Positions 16,210-25,250 of a stretch of 61,438 nt of DNA are shown piece by piece. The position numbers and the translations under genes were made by a program. The notes beneath the pieces were generated by a model, which saw only the letters and a program-made list of their open reading frames with translations, did not search any database and had not been told where the DNA came from. Numbering within the stretch: position 1 is the stretch's first letter; each line of letters begins with the position of its first letter. Source of the DNA: CALMEC01 sp031366605 (GTDB lineage: Bacteria; Actinomycetota; Thermoleophilia; Miltoncostaeales; Miltoncostaeaceae). The stretch is taken from contig JANLOO010000065.1 in assembly GCA_031366605.1 (NCBI GenBank), positions 1 to 61,438 on the forward strand, read 5' to 3'.

Positions 16210-17904
16210 TTAGTAGGTCCGGACTTGGGGCTGGTACTTGGTCATCGTCACCTCAGAGTAGTCCAAGCGGATCAGGTCGTCTTCGAGGTACGAGAGCGTG
16301 TGCTTCATCCAGTTCTCGTCGTCGCGTTCCGGGTGGTCCAGACGCCAGTGGGCGCCGCGGCTCTCGGTGCGGGTGACGGCGCCCTCGACCATGCAGGCGG
16401 CGAGGTCCAGCAACCAACCGGTCTCGATCGTGTGGATGAGCGACTGGTTGAACGTGCGGCCCTTGTCCGTGACGATGACGTCTTTGTAGCGCTCGCGCAG
16501 GTCGTGGACGACCGTCTTCGCGGCTTCGAGTTCGCTCCCGGTGCGGAACACGCCGACCTTCTCTTGCATGGTGTCGGAGAGCAGGTCACGCAACTCGTGC
16601 TGACGCGGGCCCTCGGTGCGGTCCATCAAGCGGCGCAGCTTCTGCTCGTAGTCGCGGGCGGCTGCCGGGGTGGCCTGATGGCCGCGCCCGTTGACGTTCT
16701 GGGCGAACAGGGCGGCGGCATGACCGGCACGCTTGCCGAAGACGACGGTCTCGAGCAGCGAGTTGCCGCCAAGGCGGTTGGCGCCGTGCACCGAAACGCA
16801 GGCGCACTCACCGGCGGCGTAGAGGCCGGGCATGTGCGGGGCGCCGCCCCAGTTGTCCACGTGGACGCCACCCATGTGGTAGTGGGCGCCGGGACGGATC
16901 GGGATCGGTGTGTCGATGGGATCGACACCGGCGAACGCGATTGCAAGCTCGCGGATCTGCGGCAGGCGCTCCATGATGCGCTCGGCACCCAGGTGGCGCA
17001 GGTCGATGAACACGCAGCCATTTTCGTCGCCGCGGCCTTCGAGGATCTCGGTTGCCTCGGCGCGGCTGACCACGTCACGCGACGCAAGCTCAAGCTTGTT
17101 CGGCGCATACTTGGTCATGAACCGCTCGCCGTCCTTGTTGAGCAGGTACCCACCCTCGCCGCGTGCGCCCTCGGTCACCAACACGCCGTTGGTCTTGAGC
17201 GTCGTGGGGTGGAACTGCATGAACTCCATGTCCTTGAGCGGCACGCCGGCAGCGAGGGCCAGCCCCATGCCGTCACCGGTGGACGAGTGGGAGTTGGTGG
17301 ACGGGCGGTAGACCCGTCCGGCGCCACCGGTCGCGAGGATGACGGCCTTGGCGCCGATCGTCTCGACCGTCCCGTGGATCATGTCGTAGGACACGACGCC
17401 GCAGCAGGCGCCGTTTCCGTCACGCACGAGTTCGGTGACGAAGTGCTCTTCGTACGTCGTGATGTCCATCTTGACGCAGACGGTCCAGAGCGTGTGCAGG
17501 ATCACCAGGCCGGTGACATCCGCGGCGAAGCACGTCCGCGGGAACCCGGCGCCGCCGAACGGGCGCTGGGCGATCTTGCCCGTGGTCTCGTGGCGGCTGA
17601 AGATCGCGCCCCAGTGCTCGAGCTGGATGATCTCGCGCGGCGCCTCTTCGCACAGGATCGCGATGGCGTCCTGGTCGCCGATGTAGTCCGAGCCCTTGAC
17701 CGTGTCAAATGTGTGGTTCTCGGGGGTGTCGTCCGACTCGTTGCCGAGCGCGGCATTGATGCCACCCTGAGCGGCACCCGAGTGGCTGCGCACCGGGTGG
17801 ACCTTGGTCACAAGGGCGACATCGGCCCCCGCCTCTTTGGCTGCGATGGCCGCGCGCATCCCGGCCAACCCTGCTCCCACCACCACGACGTCATGCGTCC
17901 GCAC
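16210..17904 (-). CDS. sdhA: Succinate dehydrogenase flavoprotein subunit
   Basis: Oxidises succinate to fumarate. It has 564 residues. The Rossmann motif GAGLAGM is at 10-16. His41 in 'SHSGAAQGG' is the expected covalent FAD site. The substrate region 'FHPTTL...TEGARGEGG', the Arg of 'SRDVVSRA', and the C-terminal 'HYHMGGVHVD' and 'GGNSLLE' FAD contacts are all present. It starts at GTG 17904 behind GGAGGAG and leads a minus-strand operon sdhA-sdhB-sdhE plus a tiny gene. A TAGAGT box about 45 bases upstream of the start may be its -10. Confidence 0.96.
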   Translation of the reverse strand: MRTHDVVVVGAGLAGMRAAIAAKEAGADVALVTKVHPVRSHSGAAQGGINAALGNESDDTPENHTFDTVKGSDYIGDQDAIAILCEEAPREIIQLEHWGAIFSRHETTGKIAQRPFGGAGFPRTCFAADVTGLVILHTLWTVCVKMDITTYEEHFVTELVRDGNGACCGVVSYDMIHGTVETIGAKAVILATGGAGRVYRPSTNSHSSTGDGMGLALAAGVPLKDMEFMQFHPTTLKTNGVLVTEGARGEGGYLLNKDGERFMTKYAPNKLELASRDVVSRAEATEILEGRGDENGCVFIDLRHLGAERIMERLPQIRELAIAFAGVDPIDTPIPIRPGAHYHMGGVHVDNWGGAPHMPGLYAAGECACVSVHGANRLGGNSLLETVVFGKRAGHAAALFAQNVNGRGHQATPAAARDYEQKLRRLMDRTEGPRQHELRDLLSDTMQEKVGVFRTGSELEAAKTVVHDLRERYKDVIVTDKGRTFNQSLIHTIETGWLLDLAACMVEGAVTRTESRGAHWRLDHPERDDENWMKHTLSYLEDDLIRLDYSEVTMTKYQPQVRTY

Positions 17905-18036
17905 GCTGCGTTCTCCTCCGGCTTGAGGTACACCCAGACTCTACCGGACGCAGTTGAGCGCGCCAGCATCGCGCACCCCCGATCGGCCCGCATGCCCGGG
18001 CCAAGTGTCACGCGCCGCGTGTTGGCGGTACGCCGG

Positions 18037-18945
18037 TCAGATCGAGAAGGACGTCGCGTCATGTGCGGCCTGCTCTGCCAGGGCCACCGCGCCGAGTGGG
18101 CCGGCCATCCCGCCAAGCCCAGCCGGAACGACAAACGCAGCGTCCGTGTGTTCTTCCAATCCGGGATAGGCGCCGAGTGACGCTTTCAGGCGCGTCTGGA
18201 TCATCGGGAACAGGCCCGGCAGTCCGGCCACACCGCCGCCGATGACGATGCGCTGCGGGGCGAGCGTGTAGACGATGTTGCGCAGGCCCCAGGCCAGATA
18301 GGTGGCCTCGAGTGATGTCGCCCTCTCGCGTTGGGCACCGGACATGGTCTCGGCCCCCTGCCCCCACCGCGCCGCCATGGCCGAGCCACTCGCCATGCCC
18401 TCAAAGCAGTCGCCATGGAACGGGCAGACGCCGGCGAAGTCGTCGACCGGGTCGCGCGGGATCGCCAGGTGCCCCATCTCGGGATGGACGAGCCCGTGCA
18501 CCGGTCGGCCCGCGATGACGCCGCCGCCGCCGATACCGGTTCCGACGGTGATGTAGACGAAGTTGTCGAGGCCCTGAGCGGCACCCCACTTGCCCTCGGC
18601 CACCGCCGCGCCGTTGACATCGGTGTCGAACCCGATGGGGACGTCGAACGCGGCGCGCACCGGCCCCACGAGATCCGTAAACGACCACCCGGCCTTGGGC
18701 GTGGAGACGATGTGCCCGAACCAGGGGTCGGCGGTCCGCAACTCCAGTGGCCCGAACGCCGCGATGCCGATCGCGTCAATCACCCCTCCTGCGGCTGTGA
18801 ACTGCGCGAAAAAGGCGATCGCCTGGGAGATCGTCTCGTCGGGGAACGTCGTCGGGAAGCGGGTTTCCTCGATGACCTCCCCGGTGTCTGACGCCACAAG
18901 GCACACAAACTTGGTGCCGCCGGCCTCAATGCCGCCCAAGGTCAT
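18037..18945 (-). CDS. ROK-family fructokinase
   Basis: A sugar kinase of the ROK family, most like fructokinase (ScrK/GmuE type). It shows the phosphate-binding 'GIEAGGTKFVC' at the start, 'GIAAFGPLEL', 'GFDTDVNGAAVAEGKWGAA', 'VGTGIGGGGVI', 'HPEMGHL' and the zinc-binding 'CPFHGDCFEGMASG'. ATG 18945 (GGAGG just upstream) places the kinase motif at residue 3, as in homologues; a TTG at 18990 would add 15 residues. It is divergent from the FGGY kinase and sugar import operon, so it likely serves the same catabolism. Confidence 0.88.
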   Translation of the reverse strand: MTLGGIEAGGTKFVCLVASDTGEVIEETRFPTTFPDETISQAIAFFAQFTAAGGVIDAIGIAAFGPLELRTADPWFGHIVSTPKAGWSFTDLVGPVRAAFDVPIGFDTDVNGAAVAEGKWGAAQGLDNFVYITVGTGIGGGGVIAGRPVHGLVHPEMGHLAIPRDPVDDFAGVCPFHGDCFEGMASGSAMAARWGQGAETMSGAQRERATSLEATYLAWGLRNIVYTLAPQRIVIGGGVAGLPGLFPMIQTRLKASLGAYPGLEEHTDAAFVVPAGLGGMAGPLGAVALAEQAAHDATSFSI

Positions 18946-19040
18946 GGCCGCCTCCGCGGGGTCGGGGTCTGCGGGGAAGTCGTCATACAACTATCCTTTC
19001 CGAGGGTGGCGTACATGCAGCCCAAGCAGTGGGGCGGGGG

Positions 19041-20264
19041 ATGAGCGGCGCGACGGTTGTCGGAGTCGATATCGGCACGACCTTCATCAAGGCCGTCGTG
19101 TACGACGATGCCATGGACCCGCTCGGCGAGGACAAAGTGCGCACTCCCTGGCGCCAGACCGAGTCCGGGGGCGACGCTGATCCCGACGCGATCGTGGCGG
19201 CCGTGCTGCAGTCGCTCGAAGGTGCGCTGGCGCGCGCGGGAAAGGTCAAGGTCGATGCCATCGGGGTGACGGGGATGGGTGAGACCGGGGTCCTGGCCGA
19301 TGCGGATGATCATCCCGTCGCACCCGCGATTGCGTGGCACGATCTCCGCGGACTGGCGCAGGCGCACGTCCTGGCACGTGATTTCAGGGACTTCGCCGTG
19401 TCCTCTGGCCGGGTGGCGAGCCCGCTGTGCTCGGTCGTCAAATGGCGGTTCCTGGCCGACTCCGGTCTCGATCTGAGCCGCGTGCGGCGCTGGTACAGCA
19501 TGGCCGAGTGGGTCGTCCACCGGTTGGGCGGTCGCCCTGAGACCGAGGGGTCGCTCGCGTCGCGCACCGGGGCCCTCGACGTTCGCAACGGGGTGATCAG
19601 CCCCGACGTCATCGAGTGGGCAGGCGGGCGACCCGACTGGTTCGGGCAGGTCGTGGCAGCAGGCGTGTCCGCCGGCCGTGTCACCGCGGGGCCACCCCCC
19701 ATCAGAGGCTGCGTCGCGACGGTGGCCGGTCTCGACGGCTACGCGTCTGCGGTCGGCGTCGGCGCCGATGCCCCGGATGTGGCGTTTCTGTCGTGTGGCA
19801 CATCCGGAGCCGCCATCCGGACCGTGCCGGCCTGGCTCTCCGATGACGACATGCGTCGCTCGGCTGCGATGGACTTGACGCTCGACCGGTGGTTGGACGG
19901 GCAACAACTTGTCATGCTCGGTGCGACGCCGTGCGGACTCATCTTGCAACCGCTCTACGACGTGTTGGGTCCGCCGGTTTCCGGCGACGGGATGGCAACC
20001 GGTGACGGTGCCGCTCTGGATCCCGCGGCGCTGTGGCGCCGTGCCTTCGATGCTGTGGCCGACGGCCAGATGCGATTGGTGCGCGACATCGAACGCATCG
20101 GCGCCTCGGTGCGACAGGTGGTTGCCGCCGGCGGTTGGATCGCCCAGGCGGGGCTCCGTGAGTCGCTGGAACGCCGTATCGGTGGGCGCTTGACCGTGTT
20201 CGCAGACGAGAACACCGCGGCCCGCGGCGCGGCGATGTTGGCCCACGCCGCACTCGAACAGTAG
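19041..20264 (+). CDS. FGGY-family carbohydrate kinase
   Basis: A 407-residue kinase. The N-terminal ATPase core 'VVGVDIGTTFIKAVVYD' (about 5-21), 'GVTGMGETGVL', 'AWHDLRG' and the C-terminal 'VVAAGGWIAQAGLRESLERRIG' and 'FADENTAARGAAMLA' follow the FGGY plan, though it is about 80 residues shorter than xylulokinase or gluconokinase. ATG 19041 has a GGGGG site at 4 bases. The sugar is unknown. It precedes a ketose-type ABC importer, so it may act on an imported pentose, polyol or hexose. Confidence 0.85.
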   Translation: MSGATVVGVDIGTTFIKAVVYDDAMDPLGEDKVRTPWRQTESGGDADPDAIVAAVLQSLEGALARAGKVKVDAIGVTGMGETGVLADADDHPVAPAIAWHDLRGLAQAHVLARDFRDFAVSSGRVASPLCSVVKWRFLADSGLDLSRVRRWYSMAEWVVHRLGGRPETEGSLASRTGALDVRNGVISPDVIEWAGGRPDWFGQVVAAGVSAGRVTAGPPPIRGCVATVAGLDGYASAVGVGADAPDVAFLSCGTSGAAIRTVPAWLSDDDMRRSAAMDLTLDRWLDGQQLVMLGATPCGLILQPLYDVLGPPVSGDGMATGDGAALDPAALWRRAFDAVADGQMRLVRDIERIGASVRQVVAAGGWIAQAGLRESLERRIGGRLTVFADENTAARGAAMLAHAALEQ

Positions 20265-20320
20265 CCCCCGAGTGACGCGCCCCCATTCCGGCTCGCGTGC
20301 GAGTTTGTTGCGCTCGGCAC

Positions 20321-20389
20321 TTGACACCGGACGTAATCTCACGTAGAAACACATTGTCCAACATTATACGGACACAAAACAACATTGTC
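20321..20389 (+). promoter_or_regulatory. Promoter and repeated operator before the sugar importer
   Basis: TTGACA (20321-20326) and TAGAAA (20344-20349), 17 bases apart, form a near-consensus promoter. Downstream, ACATTGTC occurs twice (20351-20358 and 20382-20389), 31 bp or about three helical turns apart, with TTGTCC...GGACAC as an inverted pair between them. This AT-rich patch stands out from the GC-rich surroundings and is a good candidate for the DeoR operator of the operon (regulator at 23512-24273). Confidence 0.6.
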
Positions 20390-20440
20390 ACGCACGTGGT
20401 CCGGTGGGTCGGATCGCCGGGCGAAAGGGGATTAGTCGAT

Positions 20441-21517
20441 ATGAAACGACGCGGGAAGCTCATCGGAGTCGCGGTCGCCGTGGCCTCACTCGGGTTGGTT
20501 GTCGCAGGTTGCGGCAGCGACAGCAAGAGCGCTGCCGGCGACTCAACTGCAGCGAGTGGGTCAGGAGACAAAGTCCTGATCGGCTTGATCACCAAGACCG
20601 ACACCAACCCGTTCTTCGTCAAAATGAAGGAAGGCGCCGAGGCGGCGGCGACAAAGGCCGGTGCGACGCTGCAGGCCTTCGCAGGAAAGAAGGACGGCGA
20701 CAACGACACCCAGGTGGCTGCGATCGAGACGCTGATCTCGGCAGGCGCCAAGGGCATCCTGATCACGCCGAGCGACTCCAAGGCGATCGTTCCTTCGATC
20801 CAGAAGGCCCGCGACGCAGGCATCCTGGTCATCGCGCTCGACACACCGCTTGAGCCGGCAACGGCCGCCGACGCGACGTTCGCCACCGACAACTTCAAGG
20901 CCGGTGAGCTGATCGGTCAGTGGGCGGCCACGACGCTTGGCGACAAGACGAAGGACGCCAAGATCGCGTTGCTCGACCTCAACGCCAGCCAGGTCAGCGT
21001 GGACGTGCTTCGCGACCAGGGCTTCCTCAAGGGCTTTGGCGTCGACGTCGCCGACGTCAACAAGATCGGCGACGAGAAGGACCCGCGCATCGTCGGCAAC
21101 GATGTGACCGACGGATCCGAGGCGGGTGGCCGCAAGGCCATGGAGAACCTGCTGCAGAAGGACCCCAAGGTCAATCTGGTGTACACGATCAACGAGCCCG
21201 CAGCAGCCGGCGCCTACGAGGCGCTCAAAGCGGCAGGCAAGCAGAAGGACGTCTTGGTCGTGTCGGTCGACGGTGGCTGCCCCGGCGTTGAGAACGTCAA
21301 GGCGGGCGTCATCGGAGCGACCTCGATGCAGTTCCCGCTCAAGATGGCCTCGCTCGGCGTCGACGCAGTCGTCGCGTTCGCCAAGGACGGCACGAAGCCC
21401 GAAAACAGCCCGGGCCTCGACTTCTTCAACACGGGCGTGACCCTGATCACCGACAAGCCCGCAACAGGTGTCGAGTCAGTCGACTCGGCTGCCGGCCTGA
21501 CGCAGTGCTGGGGCTAG
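20441..21517 (+). CDS. Sugar ABC transporter substrate-binding lipoprotein (FrcB/RbsB-like)
   Basis: A 358-residue protein with a lipoprotein signal ('LGLVVAGCGSD', Cys at about 22) and a type I periplasmic-binding fold ('VLIGLITKTDTNPFFVKMKEGAEAAA', 'GAKGILITPSDSKAIVPSIQKA', 'GDEKDPRIVGNDVTDGSEAGGRKAM'). The DxPL ligand-loop motif 'ALDTPLEP' is present. Such proteins bind ribose, fructose, xylose or galactose. ATG 20441 lies behind GAAAGGGG. It is the first gene of the import operon, and a GC hairpin follows it. Confidence 0.92.
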   Translation: MKRRGKLIGVAVAVASLGLVVAGCGSDSKSAAGDSTAASGSGDKVLIGLITKTDTNPFFVKMKEGAEAAATKAGATLQAFAGKKDGDNDTQVAAIETLISAGAKGILITPSDSKAIVPSIQKARDAGILVIALDTPLEPATAADATFATDNFKAGELIGQWAATTLGDKTKDAKIALLDLNASQVSVDVLRDQGFLKGFGVDVADVNKIGDEKDPRIVGNDVTDGSEAGGRKAMENLLQKDPKVNLVYTINEPAAAGAYEALKAAGKQKDVLVVSVDGGCPGVENVKAGVIGATSMQFPLKMASLGVDAVVAFAKDGTKPENSPGLDFFNTGVTLITDKPATGVESVDSAAGLTQCWG

Positions 21518-21539
21518 TCTCCAGCTAAAGCCCCCCAAC

Positions 21540-21568
21540 GGGAGCGGCCGGCCCGGTCTGCCGCTCCC
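21540..21568 (+). terminator. Intercistronic hairpin after the binding-protein gene
   Basis: GGGAGCGGC (21540-21548) pairs with GCCGCTCCC (21560-21568) around an 11-base loop, without a T-tract. A hairpin directly after a binding-protein gene typically protects its mRNA or partly terminates transcription, so more binding protein than permease is made. Confidence 0.6.
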
Positions 21569-21603
21569 ACCCCTCTCGCACGACGAGCTCGAGGAGATGA
21601 ACA

Positions 21604-22692
21604 ATGTCCAGCCCGACCGGCCCCCCGGGGGTTCCTGAGCACGAGCGGGTCACCGCCGGCGCCGCCTCCACAACCTCTGCCGCAGACCACTTCCTGAGCC
21701 GAGATCGAACCGCGCTCGATCGCATTCACGGCTTCCTGCACCGCTACGAAATCGGTGCGTCGGCGGCGGTTCTGGTGGTCGCGTGCATTGTGTTCGCGAT
21801 TTTGGACGGCTCCAAGTTCGTCGATCCGTTCAACATCTCGATCGTCCTGCAACAAACCATGGTCATCGGGATCCTCGCGATCGCGCAGACCCTGGTCATC
21901 CTGACGGCCGGCATCGACCTGTCGGTGGGTGCGATCATGGTCCTCTCGTCGGTGGTGATGGGCCGACTCGCGATCGATGCCGGGTGGCCGGCTCCGATCG
22001 CGCTGCTGGCCGGCCTGGGCATCGGTGTCGCGTGCGGCTACATCAACGGTGTGCTCGTTACGCGATTCCACCTGCCCCCGTTCATCGCGACGCTTGGAAC
22101 GCTGAGCGTCTTCTTCTCACTCAACCTCTACATCTCACAGAGCAACACGATCCGATCTCAGGACATTGAGGCCAAGGCCTCGATGCTGCAGTGGATGGGC
22201 CAATCGTTCAACATCGGCGGGTTGCGCATCGCGGTCGGGGTAGTGATGATGATCGCGCTGTTCGCGATCGTCTGGTTCGCGCTCAACTGGACCTCGTGGG
22301 GTCGCCACGTCTATGCGGTCGGCAACGACCCGGCCGCCGCACGACTGGTCGGGATTCGCACCAATCGCGTGTTGCTGTCGGTGTACCTGGTGGCCGGAGT
22401 GATCTGTGCGATCGCCGCGTGGGTGTTCATCGGTCGCATCGGGTCGGTCGCCCCGCAGGGCCTCGTGGATTCCAACCTGGACAGCATCACAGCCGCCGTC
22501 ATCGGCGGCGTCAGCCTGTTCGGCGGGCGCGGCAGTGTCTTCGGCGCGCTGATCGGCGCGCTCACGGTCGGTGTCTTCTCCAACGGCCTCTCGCTCTACG
22601 GACTCGACGTGTTGTGGAAGCAGCTCGCAATCGGGCTGTTGATCTTGGGCGCCGTCGCGCTCGACCACTGGATCCGGAGGGTCAAGGCATGA
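21604..22692 (+). CDS. Sugar ABC transporter permease (FrcC/RbsC-like)
   Basis: A 362-residue membrane protein of the branched-chain/ribose permease family with about ten hydrophobic segments. Diagnostic segments are 'VGILAIAQTLVILTAGIDLSVGAIM', 'GYINGVLVTRFHLPPFIATLGT' and 'SITAAVIGGVSLFGGRGSVFGALIGALTVG'. The first 40 residues are cytoplasmic and polar. ATG 21604 follows GAGGAG. Its stop overlaps the ATPase start by four bases (ATGA). Confidence 0.94.
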   Translation: MSSPTGPPGVPEHERVTAGAASTTSAADHFLSRDRTALDRIHGFLHRYEIGASAAVLVVACIVFAILDGSKFVDPFNISIVLQQTMVIGILAIAQTLVILTAGIDLSVGAIMVLSSVVMGRLAIDAGWPAPIALLAGLGIGVACGYINGVLVTRFHLPPFIATLGTLSVFFSLNLYISQSNTIRSQDIEAKASMLQWMGQSFNIGGLRIAVGVVMMIALFAIVWFALNWTSWGRHVYAVGNDPAAARLVGIRTNRVLLSVYLVAGVICAIAAWVFIGRIGSVAPQGLVDSNLDSITAAVIGGVSLFGGRGSVFGALIGALTVGVFSNGLSLYGLDVLWKQLAIGLLILGAVALDHWIRRVKA

Positions 22693-23507
22693 GCACCACA
22701 GATCAGCAAGCTGTTCTTGAGGCGCGAGGACTCATCAAGCTCTACGGCAACGTCGTGGCGCTCGACGGTGTGGACTTCGACCTGTTTCCTGGTGAGATCG
22801 TCGGCGTCATCGGAGACAACGGCGCAGGCAAGTCGACCCTCATCAAGTGCCTTGCCGGGGCGATTCAGCCGGATGAGGGCGAGATGTTCCTGGATGGCGA
22901 GCCGGTGCGGTTTCGCGACCCGTTGGATGCGCGCGACCAGGGCATCGAGACGGTCCATCAAACGTTGGCCGTCGCACCCGCGTTGGACATCGGCACGAAC
23001 CTGTTCCTGGGTCGTGAGCGCCGACGCAAGGACGTCTTCGGGCGCGTGTTCCGCATGCTCGACAAGGGTGCGATGCAAGCCGAGGCGCGCAAGCAGATGA
23101 CCGACCTTGGCCTGCTCACCGTGCAAGACATCAGCCAAGCGGTCGAGACGCTGTCGGGTGGTCAGCGTCAAGGCGTTGCGGTGGCGCGGGCCGCGGCGTT
23201 CGGCAGTCGCGTGATCATCATGGACGAGCCAACCGCCGCGCTCGGTGTCAAGGAATCACGGCGCGTGTTGGACCTGATCAACGACGTGCGCGATCGCGGG
23301 CTCCCCATCGTCCTGATCAGCCATAACATGCCCCACGTGTTCGAACTGGCCGATCGCATCCACATCCAGCGCCTGGGGCGTCGGGCCGCGCTGGTGACGC
23401 CCAAGTCGCACACGATGTCGGAGGCGGTCGCGATCATGACCGGCGCGCTGACCGTCGACGAGCCGGCCAACGGGAGTGGCGCGGCATCCTCGGGCGAGCG
23501 CAACTGA
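22689..23507 (+). CDS. Sugar ABC transporter ATPase (FrcA-like, single domain)
   Basis: A 272-residue ATPase with Walker A GDNGAGKST (about 43-51), Q-loop region 'VHQTL', signature 'LSGGQRQGVAVARA', Walker B 'VIIMDEPTAALG' and a His switch ('LISHNMPHV'). It has one nucleotide-binding domain, like FrcA, rather than the tandem NBDs of RbsA/XylG. Together with the lipoprotein and permease it makes a fructose/ribose-type importer. Coupled to the permease by ATGA. Confidence 0.94.
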   Translation: MSTTDQQAVLEARGLIKLYGNVVALDGVDFDLFPGEIVGVIGDNGAGKSTLIKCLAGAIQPDEGEMFLDGEPVRFRDPLDARDQGIETVHQTLAVAPALDIGTNLFLGRERRRKDVFGRVFRMLDKGAMQAEARKQMTDLGLLTVQDISQAVETLSGGQRQGVAVARAAAFGSRVIIMDEPTAALGVKESRRVLDLINDVRDRGLPIVLISHNMPHVFELADRIHIQRLGRRAALVTPKSHTMSEAVAIMTGALTVDEPANGSGAASSGERN

Positions 23508-23511
23508 CGGG

Positions 23512-24273
23512 ATGTTCGCGCACGAACGACGTCAGGAGATCGTGACACGCGCACGCCGAACAGGGCGCGTCGCCGTGACCGAACTCGCTCATGCGCTCGC
23601 CGTGACCTCCGAGACGATCCGCCGTGACCTGAGCCAACTCGAGCAGGCGGGGCTCCTGCGCCGCGTCCACGGCGGGGCGCTGCCGATCGATCGCCAGAGC
23701 CTCGAACCCGAGGTCCTGGAACGCGCCCTGACGATGGTCGGCGAGAAGCGTCGCATCGCCAAACGCGCGCTCGACGAGGTTCCGACCACAGGCACGATCT
23801 TCCTGGACGCCGGAACGACGACGGGCGTACTTGCCGATTTGCTGCCGCCGGGACGCAACCTGACGGTCGTCACGCACTCACTCTCGATTGCGCTGACGCT
23901 CGCAGGCCGAAGCAGGTACACGGTGCTGACACTTGGCGGTGAGCTGCGCGGAGCGACGCTCGCAACCGTCGGCCCGTGGGCGGAGGGGCGACTGCGCACA
24001 ATGCACACGGACGTTGCGTTCGTCGCGACCAACGGCTTCTCGCTGGCGCGTGGATTGACGACCCCCAACCCCGTCGAGGCGGAGATCAAACGCCTGATCA
24101 TCCAGACCGCGCGCCGCGTCGTGCTGCTGACCGACCACACCAAGATCAACCGTGACTTCTTCGAGTCATTCGGGAGCACCTCGGACGTCGACCTGCTGAT
24201 CAGCGACGTGGGTCTCGACGCCGTCACAGCAGGGGAGTTTGAGGCAGCCGGGCTGGCCACGGTGCTGGTGTGA
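23512..24273 (+). CDS. DeoR-family sugar operon regulator
   Basis: A 253-residue repressor. The N-terminal winged HTH has 'RRQEIVTRARRTGRVAVTELAHALAVTSETIRRDLSQLEQAGLLRRVHGGA' (broken here into its DeoR signature core 'SETIRRDL'). The C-terminal DeoRC sensor has 'FLDAGTTTGVLADLLP' and 'LTLGGELR', which bind a sugar phosphate. ATG 23512 lies four bases after the ATPase stop, so it is in the operon. The effector may be fructose-1-phosphate or a similar product of the next gene's pathway. Its end overlaps fruK (GTGA). Confidence 0.93.
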   Translation: MFAHERRQEIVTRARRTGRVAVTELAHALAVTSETIRRDLSQLEQAGLLRRVHGGALPIDRQSLEPEVLERALTMVGEKRRIAKRALDEVPTTGTIFLDAGTTTGVLADLLPPGRNLTVVTHSLSIALTLAGRSRYTVLTLGGELRGATLATVGPWAEGRLRTMHTDVAFVATNGFSLARGLTTPNPVEAEIKRLIIQTARRVVLLTDHTKINRDFFESFGSTSDVDLLISDVGLDAVTAGEFEAAGLATVLV

Positions 24274-25250
24274 TCACCACGATCACGCTCAACCCGAGTT
24301 TCGATTTGACGCTCGAAGTCGATCAAATCACGGTCGGCGGTGTGAGCCGCGCCGAGAGCGAGCGCCTCGAGGCGGCCGGCAAGGGCGTCAACGTGTCGCG
24401 CGCGCTCGCCGGTCATGACGTTGCGACCCGAGCGGTCGCAGCGATCGACCCGACCGCCGCGCCGCGGTACGAGGAGTTGCTCGACGCCAACGGTGTGTTG
24501 CGCGTGATCTCCGTCGCCGGGGTGTTGCGCACAAACGTCACGATCGTCGAGCCCGCCGGTGTGGTGACCAAGATCAACGGACCCGGTCCGCGGCACACAC
24601 CGGAGGCCGTCGCGTCGATGCTGGCACAGGTGGCAACCGCGATGGATGACTCCGGTTGGGTCGTCTTGTCGGGGAGCTTGCCTCCGGGCTGCCCGGACAA
24701 CACCTATGCGGTGCTCATCGGCGAGGCCCGCCGTCGGGGATGTCGTGTGGCGTTGGACACCGAAGGGGTCCCGTTGCGTCTCGGCATCGCTGCGGGGCCT
24801 GACCTCGTCAAACCGAACCGCGAGGAGCTGCAGGAGTTGATCGGCTTCGCGATGGCGACGCTGGGTGATGTGGTGCGAGCCGCCCGCGCGCTCGTCGAGC
24901 GGGGTGCCGGTGCCGTGCTGTGTTCACTCGGGCGTGACGGGGCGTTGTTGATCTCCCAGGATGGCGCGTGTCTTCATGGCTGCGTCGAGCCGCTCGCGGT
25001 CGAGAGCCACGTCGGCGCGGGTGATGCGCTCCTTGCGGGATTCCTCGCGGCGGCAGATGCGCCCGATGCGGTGCGTTTGCAACATGCTGTCGCGTGGGGG
25101 ACGGCCGCGTGTCGGCTCCCCGGTACGAAGATGCCCGGTCCGGGCGACATCATCCTCGAGGAGGTCAACGTGGTTGCGACGCCAAATCTCGCAATGCCGC
25201 TACTGGCGGCGACGCCGACGGTGCGCCATCAGCTTGTGGGTGGGCGATGA
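24270..25250 (+). CDS. fruK: 1-phosphofructokinase (PfkB family)
   Basis: A 326-residue PfkB kinase: ATP + fructose-1-phosphate to fructose-1,6-bisphosphate, or the closely related tagatose-6-phosphate reaction. It shows the N-terminal 'ITTITLNPSFDLTLEVD' and 'EAAGKGVNVSRAL', the central 'GSLPPGCP' and 'VKPNREEL', and the C-terminal anion-hole motif 'SHVGAGDALLAGFLAA' with catalytic Asp. GTG 24270 overlaps the DeoR stop. A PfkB enzyme beside a phosphotransferase-independent ABC importer implies that the 1-phosphate or 6-phosphate is made inside the cell. Confidence 0.88.
   Translation: MITTITLNPSFDLTLEVDQITVGGVSRAESERLEAAGKGVNVSRALAGHDVATRAVAAIDPTAAPRYEELLDANGVLRVISVAGVLRTNVTIVEPAGVVTKINGPGPRHTPEAVASMLAQVATAMDDSGWVVLSGSLPPGCPDNTYAVLIGEARRRGCRVALDTEGVPLRLGIAAGPDLVKPNREELQELIGFAMATLGDVVRAARALVERGAGAVLCSLGRDGALLISQDGACLHGCVEPLAVESHVGAGDALLAGFLAAADAPDAVRLQHAVAWGTAACRLPGTKMPGPGDIILEEVNVVATPNLAMPLLAATPTVRHQLVGGR

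Noticed and set aside
16111..18180. A 689-residue plus-strand frame
   Set aside because: It is antisense to sdhA and sdhB, Val/Ala/Arg/Asp-rich with no motif. It is a codon-bias shadow in high-GC DNA.
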